Assembly: GCA_965216205.1 (NCBI GenBank)
Contig: OZ244139.1
Location: 2,046,001 to 2,110,000 of the forward strand
Length of the DNA: 64,000 bases
Direction of reading: 5' to 3'
DNA from: CADEDH01 sp965216205
GTDB taxonomy: Bacteria; Actinomycetota; Acidimicrobiia; Acidimicrobiales; SZUA-35
Shown here: piece by piece, positions 26,123 through 35,152 of the stretch
Position numbering within the stretch: position 1 is the first letter of the stretch
How the letters are laid out: the number at the start of each line of letters is the position of its first letter
Made by a program: the position numbers and the translations under genes
The notes under the pieces: generated by a model
The model's input: the letters and a program-made list of their open reading frames with translations, nothing else
The model's database searches: none
What the model was told of the DNA's origin: nothing

Positions 26123-26161
26123 GAGCGGCGAGGCCCGCTGGGCGCCGATCGAGGGGATGCC

Positions 26162-27853
26162 ATGACCGAAGCAACCGAGACCATCGAACGTGAACCCGTG
26201 GTCGAGTTCGCCACCGACCCCGAGCACTACCGCCACTGGCAGCTCCAGGTGGACGGGTCGACCGCCACGGTCACGCTGCAGGTCGACCCCGACGGCGGGC
26301 TCCGTGACGACTACGAGCTCAAGATGAACTCCTACGACCTCGGGGTCGACATCGAGTTGAACGACATCGTGCAACGGCTCCGGTTCGAGCACCCCGAGGT
26401 GAAGGCGGTGGTGGTCACCGGGGGGATCGACAAGATGTTCTGCGCCGGTGCCAACATCTCGATGCTGGCCGGCTCCTCCCATGCCCACAAGGTCAACTTC
26501 TGCAAGTTCACCAACGAGACCCGCAACTCGATCGAGGACGCCACGGTCAACAGCCAGCAGACCTGGATCGCAGCGGTCAACGGAACCGCGGCCGGCGGCG
26601 GCTACGAACTGGCGCTCGCCTGCGACGAGATCCTCCTCGTCGACGATCGCGCCTCGGCGGTGTCGTTGCCCGAGGTACCGCTCCTGGCCGTCCTGCCCGG
26701 CACGGGCGGCCTCACCCGGGTGGTCGACAAGCGCTTCGTTCGCCGCGATCTGGCCGACGCGTTCGCCACCCGCAACGAGGGGGTGCAGGGTCAGACCGCC
26801 CTCGACTGGGGCCTCGTCGACGCGATCGCCCCGGCCAGCGGCTTCGACGCCCTCATCGCGGCGCGGGTGGCCGAGCGGGCCGCTGCCTCCGACCGGCCAG
26901 ACCAGGGGCCCGGTGTGGTGCTCACGCCGCTCGACCGCAGCATCGACGCCGACGGCCTGCGGTATCAGCACGTGGAGATCGCCATCGACCGCTCGCTCGG
27001 CACCGCCACCTTCGCCATCGCCGCCCCGGTCGGCCAGCAGCCCGCAACCGGCGACGAGCTGCTCGCCGCCGGCGCCGACAGCTGGCTGCTGGCCACCGTC
27101 CGTGAGCTCGACGACGCCATCCTCCACCTCCGGTTCAACGAGCCCGAGATCGGTACCTGGGTGTTCACCACCACCGGATCGGCCGATGCCGTCGCCAGCG
27201 CCGAGCAGGTGCTCGGAGCTGAACCCGAGCACTGGCTCGTTCGGGAGGTCCGCCTCTACTGGGCCCGGGTGCTCAAGCGGCTCGACCTGTCGGCCCGCAC
27301 CCTGGTGGCCGTCGTCGAACCCGAGAGCGCGTTCGGCGGGATCCTGGCCGAGCTGATCCTCGCCGCCGATCGCAGCTACATGCTCGAGGGCACGTGGGAG
27401 GACCTCGACGAGCCGCCCCCGCCAGCCACCATCCGACTCACCGACGCCAGCCTCGGCTGGTTCCCCATGTCGAATGACCTCACCCGGCTCCAGACCCGGT
27501 TCTGGGGCCGCGACGATGCCCGCTCGGCGGCCGAGGAGGTGGCGGGGAAGGACCTCGACGCCGCCGACGCACTCGCTGCCGAGCTGATCACGTTCACCCC
27601 CGACGACCTCGACTGGCACGACGAGCTCCGACTGATGCTCGAAGAGCGCAACAGCTACTCGCCAGATGCCCTCACCGCGATGGAGGCGAACTACCGCTTC
27701 GTCGGCCCCGAGACGATGGAGACCAAGATCTTCTCCCGGCTGTCAGCCTGGCAGAACTGGGTCTTCCAGCGCCCGAACGCCGTCGGTCCAGAAGGGGCGC
27801 TCCGCCGTTTCGGTTCCGGCTCCCGTCCGTCCTACGACAAGAAACGAGTGTGA
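26162..27853 (+). CDS. boxC: 2,3-epoxybenzoyl-CoA dihydrolase (BoxC)
   Basis: 563 residues, two crotonase-fold domains. BoxC opens the 2,3-epoxybenzoyl-CoA ring with release of formate in the aerobic hybrid benzoate pathway. The first crotonase core shows CAGANISMLAGS and NGTAAGGGYELALACDEILLV, followed by LLAVLPGTGGLTRVVDKR; the C-terminus has DLDWHDELRLMLEERNSYSPDALTAMEANYRFVGPETMETKIF. Length matches known BoxC. Its stop overlaps the boxB GTG start (GTGA). Confidence 0.95.
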   Translation: MTEATETIEREPVVEFATDPEHYRHWQLQVDGSTATVTLQVDPDGGLRDDYELKMNSYDLGVDIELNDIVQRLRFEHPEVKAVVVTGGIDKMFCAGANISMLAGSSHAHKVNFCKFTNETRNSIEDATVNSQQTWIAAVNGTAAGGGYELALACDEILLVDDRASAVSLPEVPLLAVLPGTGGLTRVVDKRFVRRDLADAFATRNEGVQGQTALDWGLVDAIAPASGFDALIAARVAERAAASDRPDQGPGVVLTPLDRSIDADGLRYQHVEIAIDRSLGTATFAIAAPVGQQPATGDELLAAGADSWLLATVRELDDAILHLRFNEPEIGTWVFTTTGSADAVASAEQVLGAEPEHWLVREVRLYWARVLKRLDLSARTLVAVVEPESAFGGILAELILAADRSYMLEGTWEDLDEPPPPATIRLTDASLGWFPMSNDLTRLQTRFWGRDDARSAAEEVAGKDLDAADALAAELITFTPDDLDWHDELRLMLEERNSYSPDALTAMEANYRFVGPETMETKIFSRLSAWQNWVFQRPNAVGPEGALRRFGSGSRPSYDKKRV

Positions 27854-29280
27854 CCATGCCCTCGAACATCACCGTCGATATCGACGCCAAGATCCCCAAC
27901 AACGTCGACCTCAAGGGCGACCGACGCCTCCAACGGGCGCTCGAGTCGTGGCAGCCGAAGTTCATCCGATGGTGGGAGGAGCTCGGCCCGGCTGCCTTCA
28001 AGGACAACCAGGTGTTCCTCCGCACTGCGATCGACGTCGGCCAGCAGGGGTGGGCCAACTTCGATCATGTGTCGATGCCCGACTACCGCTGGGGCGTCTT
28101 CCTCGCCGAGCCCGAGCAGGACCGCAAGATCGCATTCGGTGCCCACAAGGGCGAGGACGTGTGGCAGGAGGTACCGGGGGAGTACCGGTCGGACCTCCGC
28201 CGCCTGATCGTGGTGCAGGGCGACACCGAGCCGGCGTCGGTTGAGCAGCAACGCCAGCTCAGCCTCACCGCCCCGTCGCTCTACGACATGCGCAACCTCT
28301 TCCAGGTCAACGTGGAGGAGGGGCGCCACCTGTGGGCGATGGTCTATCTGCTGCACCGCTACTTCGGACGAGACGGTCGCGACGAGGCCGACGCGATGCT
28401 CGAGCGCCACTCCGGCGACCCGGACAACCCTCGCATCCTCGGCGCCTTCAACGAGGAGACGCCCGACTGGTTGTCGTTCTTCTTCTTCACCTACTTCACC
28501 GACCGCGACGGGAAGTACCAGTTGGCGTCGCTGCGGGAGTCGGCCTTCGATCCGCTCAGCCGCACCTGCGACTTCATGCTCAAGGAGGAGGCCCACCACA
28601 TGTTCGTGGGCGCCACCGGCATCGGTCGGGTCGTGGCCCGCACCCTCGAGCTGATGCGGGAGCACGACACCGCCGACGTCCACCCCCACGGCGGCATCAA
28701 CCTCGACACGCTGCAGAAGTACCTCAACTTCCACTACTCGGTCAGCCTCGACCTGTTCGGCGCAGAGACGTCGACCAACGCCGCCAACTACTACACGGCG
28801 GGGTTGAAGGGCCGGTTCCACGAGGAACGGCGCGACGACGATCACGTGCTCACCTCCGTCTACCGGTACGTGCCCGAAGCCACCGACACCGCCATCGACC
28901 AGCGAGAGGTGACCCAGCTCGCAGCGCTGAACGAGACCCTCCGCGACGACTACACGGAGGACTGCCAGAAAGGAGTCGACCGGTGGAACCGGGCCCTCAG
29001 CGAGGCTGGTTCCGGCTTCCAGTTCGCCCTGCCCCACGTCGGCTTCCACCGCGATGTGGGCACGTTCGCCAGCCGCCATGTCAGCCCCGACGGCCGGCTG
29101 CTCAGCGACGACGAGTGGAACGCGAACGAAGCGGCCTGGCTCCCCACCGACGACGACCGCGAGCACGTCCAGTCGTTGATGGTCGGCGTCACCGAGCCGG
29201 GCAGGATGGCGGGCTGGATCGGCCCGCCGGCGAGCGGCATCAACCAGAAGCCGGTCGACTTCGAGTACGTGCGCCTGTGA
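27850..29280 (+). CDS. boxB: Benzoyl-CoA 2,3-epoxidase subunit BoxB
   Basis: 476 residues. The di-iron oxygenase that epoxidises benzoyl-CoA. Two iron-ligand motifs are plain: NVEEGRHLWAMVYLL and LKEEAHHMFVGATG. GTG at 27850 overlaps the boxC stop; an ATG at 27856 is the alternative. It needs a reductase, BoxA, which is not in this window, and a benzoate-CoA ligase, also absent here. Confidence 0.95.
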   Translation: MTMPSNITVDIDAKIPNNVDLKGDRRLQRALESWQPKFIRWWEELGPAAFKDNQVFLRTAIDVGQQGWANFDHVSMPDYRWGVFLAEPEQDRKIAFGAHKGEDVWQEVPGEYRSDLRRLIVVQGDTEPASVEQQRQLSLTAPSLYDMRNLFQVNVEEGRHLWAMVYLLHRYFGRDGRDEADAMLERHSGDPDNPRILGAFNEETPDWLSFFFFTYFTDRDGKYQLASLRESAFDPLSRTCDFMLKEEAHHMFVGATGIGRVVARTLELMREHDTADVHPHGGINLDTLQKYLNFHYSVSLDLFGAETSTNAANYYTAGLKGRFHEERRDDDHVLTSVYRYVPEATDTAIDQREVTQLAALNETLRDDYTEDCQKGVDRWNRALSEAGSGFQFALPHVGFHRDVGTFASRHVSPDGRLLSDDEWNANEAAWLPTDDDREHVQSLMVGVTEPGRMAGWIGPPASGINQKPVDFEYVRL

Positions 29281-30191
29281 CCGGTGACCCTGCGGGTTGC
29301 GACAGCTCCGTGGGTCGCCGGTCAGCAGGCGCCCCGGGCTCCAACCTGGTCGCCGGCGCCGATGACCAGCTCGCGGCTCAGCGGGGGAGCGCGAAAGCAT
29401 TGCTCTTGACCGTGCTCGGCGAGTTCGTGCTCCCCGCCGGCGGTGCGGCCTGGACGTCGTCGTTGCTGACGGCGGCCGACGCGCTCGGCATCGGCGAGAA
29501 GAACGCCCGCCAGGCGATCGCCCGGATCGGCGACGACGGGCTCCTCGAGTCGACCCGGCACGGTCGCAGGACACGCTGGTCGCTCACCGACGACGGCACG
29601 CAGCTGCTGGCATCAGGGGCCCAGCGCATCTACGACTTCGGCTCCGCCAGCCCGGAGTGGGACGGGCGGTGGCTGATGGCCCACTGCCCCGTGGCCGAGC
29701 CGCAGCGGGCGACCAGGAACCAGCTCCGCACCCAACTCGCGTTCCTCGGGTTCGGGGAGCTGTCGCCCAGCCTGCTCCTCTCGCCCCACGTGGTCCGCGA
29801 GCCGCAGCTCCGAGCAGTGCTCGACGAGCTCGGACTCCTCCACGACAGCATCATCCTCCACTCGACCACCACGAGCGTGGCCGATCGGGAGGACCTCGTC
29901 CGCCGGGCGTGGGACCTCGACGAGCTGGCGGCGACCTATGCCAGCTTCACCCGAACCCACGAAGCGGTCGATCCAGCAGGCGGCCCCGCCGCATTCGCCG
30001 CGCTGGTGGAGCTCGTGCACGGGTGGCGGCGGTTCCCGTTCGTCGACCCCGAGCTGCCCACCGAGCTCCTGCCGGAGGGGTGGGCCGGCGCCACCGCTGC
30101 TGCCCTGTTCCGGGATCGACGGGCCGCCTGGTCGCCGTCGGCCCAGTCGTGGTTCGGGTCACTGGAGGCTGGTGAATGCAGTTCCACCTGA
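29277..30191 (+). CDS. PaaX family transcriptional regulator
   Basis: 304 residues from a GTG at 29277 that overlaps the boxB stop. The winged-helix start is seen in ALLLTVLGEFVLPAGGAAWTSSLLTAADALGIGEKNARQAIARIGDDGLLES, then GRRTRWSLTDDG, followed by the PaaX central and C-terminal domains. PaaX-type repressors respond to aryl-CoA thioesters. Being inside the box operon it probably controls it through the inverted repeat near 26071-26107. Confidence 0.88.
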   Translation: MTGDPAGCDSSVGRRSAGAPGSNLVAGADDQLAAQRGSAKALLLTVLGEFVLPAGGAAWTSSLLTAADALGIGEKNARQAIARIGDDGLLESTRHGRRTRWSLTDDGTQLLASGAQRIYDFGSASPEWDGRWLMAHCPVAEPQRATRNQLRTQLAFLGFGELSPSLLLSPHVVREPQLRAVLDELGLLHDSIILHSTTTSVADREDLVRRAWDLDELAATYASFTRTHEAVDPAGGPAAFAALVELVHGWRRFPFVDPELPTELLPEGWAGATAAALFRDRRAAWSPSAQSWFGSLEAGECSST

Positions 30192-32227
30192 ACGGATTCC
30201 GCCCGGGCGACCCGGCACGGGCCGAACCGGCGCCAGGGGTCGCCGACGGCGCAGACGATGCCGGCAACCTCGGTGTCGTCGGCGGCGCGATCGGGACCGA
30301 CGGACTGCCGGCCGAGGTCGACGTGCTCATCGTCGGGAGCGGCCCGGCCGGCCTCACCCTGGCAACCCAACTGTCCACCTTCGCCGACATCGACACCCGG
30401 CTCGTCGAGCAGAAGCCGGGGCCGATGCGCTTCGGCCAGGCCGACGGGGTCGCCTGCCGATCGATGGAGATGTTCCAGGCGTTCGGCTTCGCCGAGCGGG
30501 TGGCGAGGGAGTCGTACTGGGTCAACGAGACGACGTTCTGGCGGCCCGCGGCGGACGATCCCGGCCGGATCGTGCGGGCCGACAGGATCCAGGACGTGGA
30601 GGACGGGCTCTCCGAGTTCCCCCACACGATCCTCAGCCAGGCCAGGATCCACGACTTCTTCCTCGCCACGATGGCCGACTCGCCCCGGCGGCTCGTGCCT
30701 GACTACGGGTACCGGTTCGTCGGGCTCGAGATCGACCCGCCCGCCTCGTCGGCCAGTCACCCGGTGACGGTCACCCTGGAGCGGGTTCCCGCCGATGGCG
30801 GGCCGAACGGCGAAGCGGGTGGCGGCTCGTCGGGCACCGTCACCGTCCGCGCCCGCTACGTGGTGGGGTGCGACGGTGCCCGAAGCGAGGTTCGGCGTGC
30901 GCTGGGCCGGGCGCTCGTCGGCGATTCGGCCAACAAGCTGTGGGGTGTGATGGACGTGCTGGCCGTCACCGACTTCCCCGACATCCGGCTGAAGTCGGCG
31001 ATCCAGTCGTCGGCCGACGGCAGCGTGCTCGTCATCCCCCGAGAGGGCGGCTACCTGGTCAGGATCTACACCGAGCTCGGCGAGCTGGTCGACGGTGAGC
31101 GCGCCGCCGATCGCAACCTCGAACCGGGCGAGCTGATCGCCGCCGCCCAGCGCATCCTCCGGCCCTACATCCTCGACGTCAAGGAGGTGGCGTGGTGGTC
31201 GGCCTACGAGATCGGACAGCGCCTCACCGACGCTTTCGACGACGTGACGGGCGACGGACCGCCGGGCCGGACACCCCGGGTGCTGATCACCGGCGATGCG
31301 TGCCACACCCACAGCCCCAAGGCCGGCCAGGGGATGAACGTCTCGATGGCCGACAGCTTCAACCTGGGCTGGAAGCTGGCGGCCGTCCTTCTCGGACGCA
31401 GCCCGGCGGAGCTGCTCCACACCTACTCCGATGAGCGTCGGGCGGTCGCCGCCGAGCTGATCGACTTCGACCGCGACATGGCGAAGCTGTTCAGCGTTCG
31501 AGTCGACGATACCGCGGCCGCCGTCAGCGCAGGAGCACAGTCCGCCCACCGGGCCGATCCGGTCGACCAGCCAGACCAGGCCGACCAGGCCCAGTTCCAG
31601 GCCTACTTCGCCAAGCACGCCCGCTACACCGCAGGGGTGGAGATCCGGTACGAGCCATCGGTCATCACCGGTCCGGCCACCCACCAGCACCTGGCGACGG
31701 GCTTCCTGATCGGGACCCGGTTCCACTCCGCCCCCGTCGTCCGGTTGGCCGACGCCAAACCGGTCCACCTCGGTCACACCATCCGGGCCGACGGTCGGTG
31801 GCGCCTCATCGCCTTCGCCGACGGCGCCGACCCGATCGATGCGTCGTCGCCGTTGGTCGAGCTGTGCGCCTATCTCGACCAGAGCCCACAGTCACCCATC
31901 CGGCGGTACACGCCGGCCGGCGCCGACGTCGACTCGGTCGTCGAGGTCCTGGCCGTGCTCCAGCAGCCGCATCGCACCGTCGCGCTCGACCAGTTGCCGT
32001 CGTTCCTGTTGCCGACGAAAGGTCGCTACGGCCTCGTCGACTACGAGAAGGTCTACTGCCCCGACCCGACACAACCGCCAGACATCTTCGACGCCCGAGG
32101 CGTCGACCGTCAGCGTGGATGCCTGGTGGTCGTCCGTCCCGACCAGTACGTGAGCCACGTCCTCCCCCTCACCGCCCGACGGGACCTGGAGTCGTTCTTC
32201 GACGGCTTCCTCCTCCCCACCCACTGA
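30176..32227 (+). CDS. FAD-dependent aromatic hydroxylase, 3-hydroxybenzoate 4-monooxygenase-like
   Basis: 683 residues. Class A flavoprotein hydroxylase: GxGxxG in DVLIVGSGPAGLTLA, the DG motif in VVGCDGARSEVRR, and the GD motif in LITGDACHTHSPKAGQGMN. The C-terminal thioredoxin-like domain fits the phenol hydroxylase/MobA family (about 640 residues). Most like 3-hydroxybenzoate 4-monooxygenase, giving protocatechuate. The start overlaps the paaX end by 16 nt with GGAGG just before, so it belongs to the box operon. Confidence 0.88.
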   Translation: MQFHLNGFRPGDPARAEPAPGVADGADDAGNLGVVGGAIGTDGLPAEVDVLIVGSGPAGLTLATQLSTFADIDTRLVEQKPGPMRFGQADGVACRSMEMFQAFGFAERVARESYWVNETTFWRPAADDPGRIVRADRIQDVEDGLSEFPHTILSQARIHDFFLATMADSPRRLVPDYGYRFVGLEIDPPASSASHPVTVTLERVPADGGPNGEAGGGSSGTVTVRARYVVGCDGARSEVRRALGRALVGDSANKLWGVMDVLAVTDFPDIRLKSAIQSSADGSVLVIPREGGYLVRIYTELGELVDGERAADRNLEPGELIAAAQRILRPYILDVKEVAWWSAYEIGQRLTDAFDDVTGDGPPGRTPRVLITGDACHTHSPKAGQGMNVSMADSFNLGWKLAAVLLGRSPAELLHTYSDERRAVAAELIDFDRDMAKLFSVRVDDTAAAVSAGAQSAHRADPVDQPDQADQAQFQAYFAKHARYTAGVEIRYEPSVITGPATHQHLATGFLIGTRFHSAPVVRLADAKPVHLGHTIRADGRWRLIAFADGADPIDASSPLVELCAYLDQSPQSPIRRYTPAGADVDSVVEVLAVLQQPHRTVALDQLPSFLLPTKGRYGLVDYEKVYCPDPTQPPDIFDARGVDRQRGCLVVVRPDQYVSHVLPLTARRDLESFFDGFLLPTH

Positions 32228-32228
32228 C

Positions 32229-32358
32229 CCCCGCACACCGGTGCCAGACACATCGTGCGCCGCTCACCGCACGGTGGTGTCAGACACCGGCGTGCGGGCC
32301 GAGCGACTGCTCGGCGTGGGTGACACCCGCACGATGTGTCTGGCACCGGTGTGCGGGG
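32229..32358. repeat. Large REP-like palindromic element (three nested hairpins)
   Basis: A 31-bp perfect inverted repeat (32229-32259 with 32328-32358; arm core ACCGGTGCCAGACACATCG) encloses a second palindrome with GGTGTCAGACACC near 32275-32287 between CCGCAC and GTGCGG. It fills the whole convergent gap between the hydroxylase and the SDR gene. The same arm core recurs at 48522-48595 and, diverged, near 39454. Confidence 0.9.
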
Positions 32359-33093
32359 CTACCAGGCGTGGGTGGTGCCGTCCCAGCGGAGGAAGCGGCC
32401 GGAGTCGGCCAGGGTCAACCCGTCGACGGTGTCGGCGATGGCGGAGGACGACTCGTCGACGCCGAGCGACGCGGCGCTGCCGCCCATGTCGGTGCGAACC
32501 CAGCCGGGATGGACGCAGACCATGCCGATCCCGTCTTGGGCGAGGTCGGTCGCCATCCGTACCGTCACCATGTTGAGGGCCGACTTCGAGGCGTTGTAGG
32601 CGATGTCGTTGCCGGCCCGGTCGCCGAAGGTCATCGCCCCGAGCTGCGACGACACGTTGATCACCAGACTCCCGCCCGCCGCCCGGAGCAGCGGAACCAG
32701 CGCCCGGGTGAGCAGGAGCGGTCCGGCCGCGTTCACGTCGAGCACGTCGAGGAAGTGGCGACGGCTCACCTCCATCGTGCCCCGCGCCGCCGGGTCGGCG
32801 CCGGCGGCGGTGGCGTTGATCCCAGCGTTGTTGATCAGCACATCGATGTGGCCCAGATCGTCGAGCGTGGCCGCCGCGGCGTCGATCGACTCGTCGGACG
32901 CCACGTCGAGCACGACCACGCGGTCGGCCAGCGAGGTCAACTCCGCTGCCCGCTCCGGGGCGCGGGCGGTGCCGACGACCCGATCGCCCCGCTCCGCGAA
33001 GCGGCGGGCCAGGCCCAGTCCCAGGCCCCGACCGGCGCCGGTGATCACCACCGTGCGATCGCCCGGCGCGCGCAGTGTGTGGCTCGTTGCCAT
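32359..33093 (-). CDS. Short-chain dehydrogenase/reductase
   Basis: 244 residues from an ATG at 33093 with GGGGAG 8 nt upstream. Classical SDR: TGAGRGLGLGLARR, INNAGINATA, catalytic NVSSQLGAM (Ser), and YNASKSALN (Tyr-x-x-x-Lys). Substrate unknown. Co-oriented with the TPR gene, 28 bp downstream of it. Confidence 0.92.
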   Translation of the reverse strand: MATSHTLRAPGDRTVVITGAGRGLGLGLARRFAERGDRVVGTARAPERAAELTSLADRVVVLDVASDESIDAAAATLDDLGHIDVLINNAGINATAAGADPAARGTMEVSRRHFLDVLDVNAAGPLLLTRALVPLLRAAGGSLVINVSSQLGAMTFGDRAGNDIAYNASKSALNMVTVRMATDLAQDGIGMVCVHPGWVRTDMGGSAASLGVDESSSAIADTVDGLTLADSGRFLRWDGTTHAW

Positions 33094-33121
33094 GGAGCGG
33101 TCTCCCCTCGATCTCGAACGG

Positions 33122-34417
33122 TCAGGCCGCGCCCAGCCCCGCCACCGGGCGCGACGGCTGCCGATCGTCGACCCGATCGAGGAACGTTTCGGCGTCGGCT
33201 CCACGATCGGCGTGCACATAGGCCGCGAGCAGCGTGTTGGTGAGCAGGTCACGCTGGGCCCGGCTGCCCCCGATCCGTACGACCTCCCCCATCATCGGTT
33301 CGAGCAGGTCGATGACATCCGCCCAACGCCCAGCGGCGAAGGCCTCGTAGGCGCGGTTCAGGGTGACGGCGGTCGTGCCGGCGGGGAGGCGCCCGGACTC
33401 GCCGAGCTCCTCCAGCTGCCCGATGCAGGCCTCGAGCTGCTCGGTCTGACCGAGTGCGGCGTAGGGGAGGCCGGCGTGGGCGTCGACGAAGACGATCGGA
33501 CGCCGGAAACTCTCCTCGTAGTAGCCCCGGACGGCCTCCCACCGGCTGGTGTCGCGGGCGACGCCGGCCAGCTCTGAACGCCAGAGATACGACGCGGAAT
33601 CGGTGAACACGTTGATCGACGGGCTCCCGGTGGTGCCGGGCAGGCAGTTCTCGGCGAACGCCCGGTCGGCGTCATCGTGCCGACCGGTCATCAACAACAG
33701 CAGCGCGTAGTGCCACCACAGATGGCAGTGGAGGAGGCTCTCCCGGTCCGAACCGGGCATCCAGTCCGACATGAACCCGAGCGCATCGTCGTCATCGCCC
33801 GACTCGTAGAGCGCGTGGGCGAGCGTGTGGGCCCCGTGGGCGTTGGTGGGGCGCAGCCCGAGCGATCGCTCGGCGAGCTCGCGGCCCTCCGTCCACTGCC
33901 CGGTCTCGAGCAGCGCGAAGGCCAGGACGCTGAGGAACCACCAGTCGTCGCCGTAGTGGGTGGCGAGCGGTTCCAGGAGCTCGAGTTGCTCCTCCTCCCG
34001 GCCGACCCGACCGCTGAACCCGATCGTGCCGAACACGCCGCACGACGGCGCCAGAGCAAACGCATCCCGCGGGTGGTCGACCAGGTGCTCCCGGGTCAAC
34101 TCGAGGGAGCGGGGCACCTGGCCGGAGATGAGGTTGGCGAGGATCTCGACGTGCCGCTGCTCCCGCGGTGTCGCCGCCGCGGCGAGCTCGGTGGCCTTCT
34201 CGGCGACGTCCCGTGCCTCCTTGCCCCGAGCCATCAGTTGATGCTGACGGGCCACCGCGATCTGGGCGAGGGCGAAGTCGGGGTCGGCCCCGGTCGCCCT
34301 GGCCAGGGTCTCCTCCACACCGCCGTCTGCCGCCAACATCCGGTCGATCGCGTCCACGTAGGCATCACGAGCCTCGCTCGACGTGGTGCTGAGCTCGAGC
34401 CCGTACCGATCCTTCAC
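33122..34417 (-). CDS. TPR repeat protein
   Basis: 431 residues from a GTG at 34417 with GAGGAGG 5-6 nt upstream. About eight helical-hairpin repeats of the tetratricopeptide type are visible (for example WWFLSVLAFALLETGQWTEGRELAERSLGLRPTNAHGAHTLAHALYESG). Similar stand-alone TPR proteins are found beside oxidoreductases in actinobacteria. No catalytic motif is seen. It lies between a nitroreductase gene and an SDR. Confidence 0.8.
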   Translation of the reverse strand: MKDRYGLELSTTSSEARDAYVDAIDRMLAADGGVEETLARATGADPDFALAQIAVARQHQLMARGKEARDVAEKATELAAAATPREQRHVEILANLISGQVPRSLELTREHLVDHPRDAFALAPSCGVFGTIGFSGRVGREEEQLELLEPLATHYGDDWWFLSVLAFALLETGQWTEGRELAERSLGLRPTNAHGAHTLAHALYESGDDDDALGFMSDWMPGSDRESLLHCHLWWHYALLLLMTGRHDDADRAFAENCLPGTTGSPSINVFTDSASYLWRSELAGVARDTSRWEAVRGYYEESFRRPIVFVDAHAGLPYAALGQTEQLEACIGQLEELGESGRLPAGTTAVTLNRAYEAFAAGRWADVIDLLEPMMGEVVRIGGSRAQRDLLTNTLLAAYVHADRGADAETFLDRVDDRQPSRPVAGLGAA

Positions 34418-34446
34418 CGCTGCCTCCTCTGTCCTGGGTCGACCAT

Positions 34447-35106
34447 CTACCAGCCGTCGACATGCATGATCGACGTGGGCTCGGGGCGCTTGGCCGGCTT
34501 GAAGTCGGTCCCCTTGGTGAACGCCACCGGGGTCAGGAGCGCCTGGCTGACCTCGTCGAAGGGGATACCCAGGATGTCGGCCACCTCCTGCTCGAACATC
34601 AGGTGGAGGGTGGTGAAGCAGGTGCCGAGCCCTCGGGCCCTGGCCGCCAGCATGAAGCTCCACGCTGCTGGCACGATCGCCCCCATCATCCCGGCCGCTG
34701 CCATGTTCACGTTGTCGCCCTTGATCCGACCGTTGACGCAGGGGATCACGAGCACCGGGGCCTCGCCCATGTGCTCGGCGAGATAGTCGGCCGAGCTCGC
34801 CACCCGGCTCTGCTGGGCGTCGCGGTCGGCGTCGCCGGTCGTGATCGCGCCGGCATAGACGGGGAGTCCCTTGTAGACCTCGAACGCCCGCCGGTACACG
34901 TCGCCGACCGCCTTGCGCTTCTCCTGGTCGGTGATCACCACGAAGTGCCAGCCCTGCATGTTCGAACCGGTGGGAGCCTGCTGGGCCATGGCCACGCACT
35001 CCTCGACGAGCTCCATCGGCACGGGCCGGTCCAGGTCGAGCCGGAACCGCACCGCCCGGGTGGTCGACAGGAGTTGATCGGGATCGAGGTCGAGCAGGTC
35101 AGCCAT
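34447..35106 (-). CDS. Nitroreductase family flavoprotein
   Basis: 219 residues from the ATG at 35106. N-terminal TTRAVRFRLDLDRPVP contains the Arg-x-x-Arg FMN-binding motif; QQAPTGSNMQGWHFVVITD and the C-terminal GLGTCFTTLH match the family. Members reduce nitro or quinone compounds, or saturate enones. TACGGT ends 6 nt before the ATG, so a leaderless message is likely. Confidence 0.9.
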   Translation of the reverse strand: MADLLDLDPDQLLSTTRAVRFRLDLDRPVPMELVEECVAMAQQAPTGSNMQGWHFVVITDQEKRKAVGDVYRRAFEVYKGLPVYAGAITTGDADRDAQQSRVASSADYLAEHMGEAPVLVIPCVNGRIKGDNVNMAAAGMMGAIVPAAWSFMLAARARGLGTCFTTLHLMFEQEVADILGIPFDEVSQALLTPVAFTKGTDFKPAKRPEPTSIMHVDGW

Positions 35107-35112
35107 GCCCGG

Positions 35113-35118
35113 ACCGTA
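35113..35118 (-). promoter_or_regulatory. Leaderless -10 box of the nitroreductase gene
   Basis: TACGGT on the minus strand, 6 nt before the ATG at 35106. Confidence 0.5.
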
Positions 35119-35152
35119 GCCTCGTTGGCGCCCCGCCACGAGCCGGGCGGTC

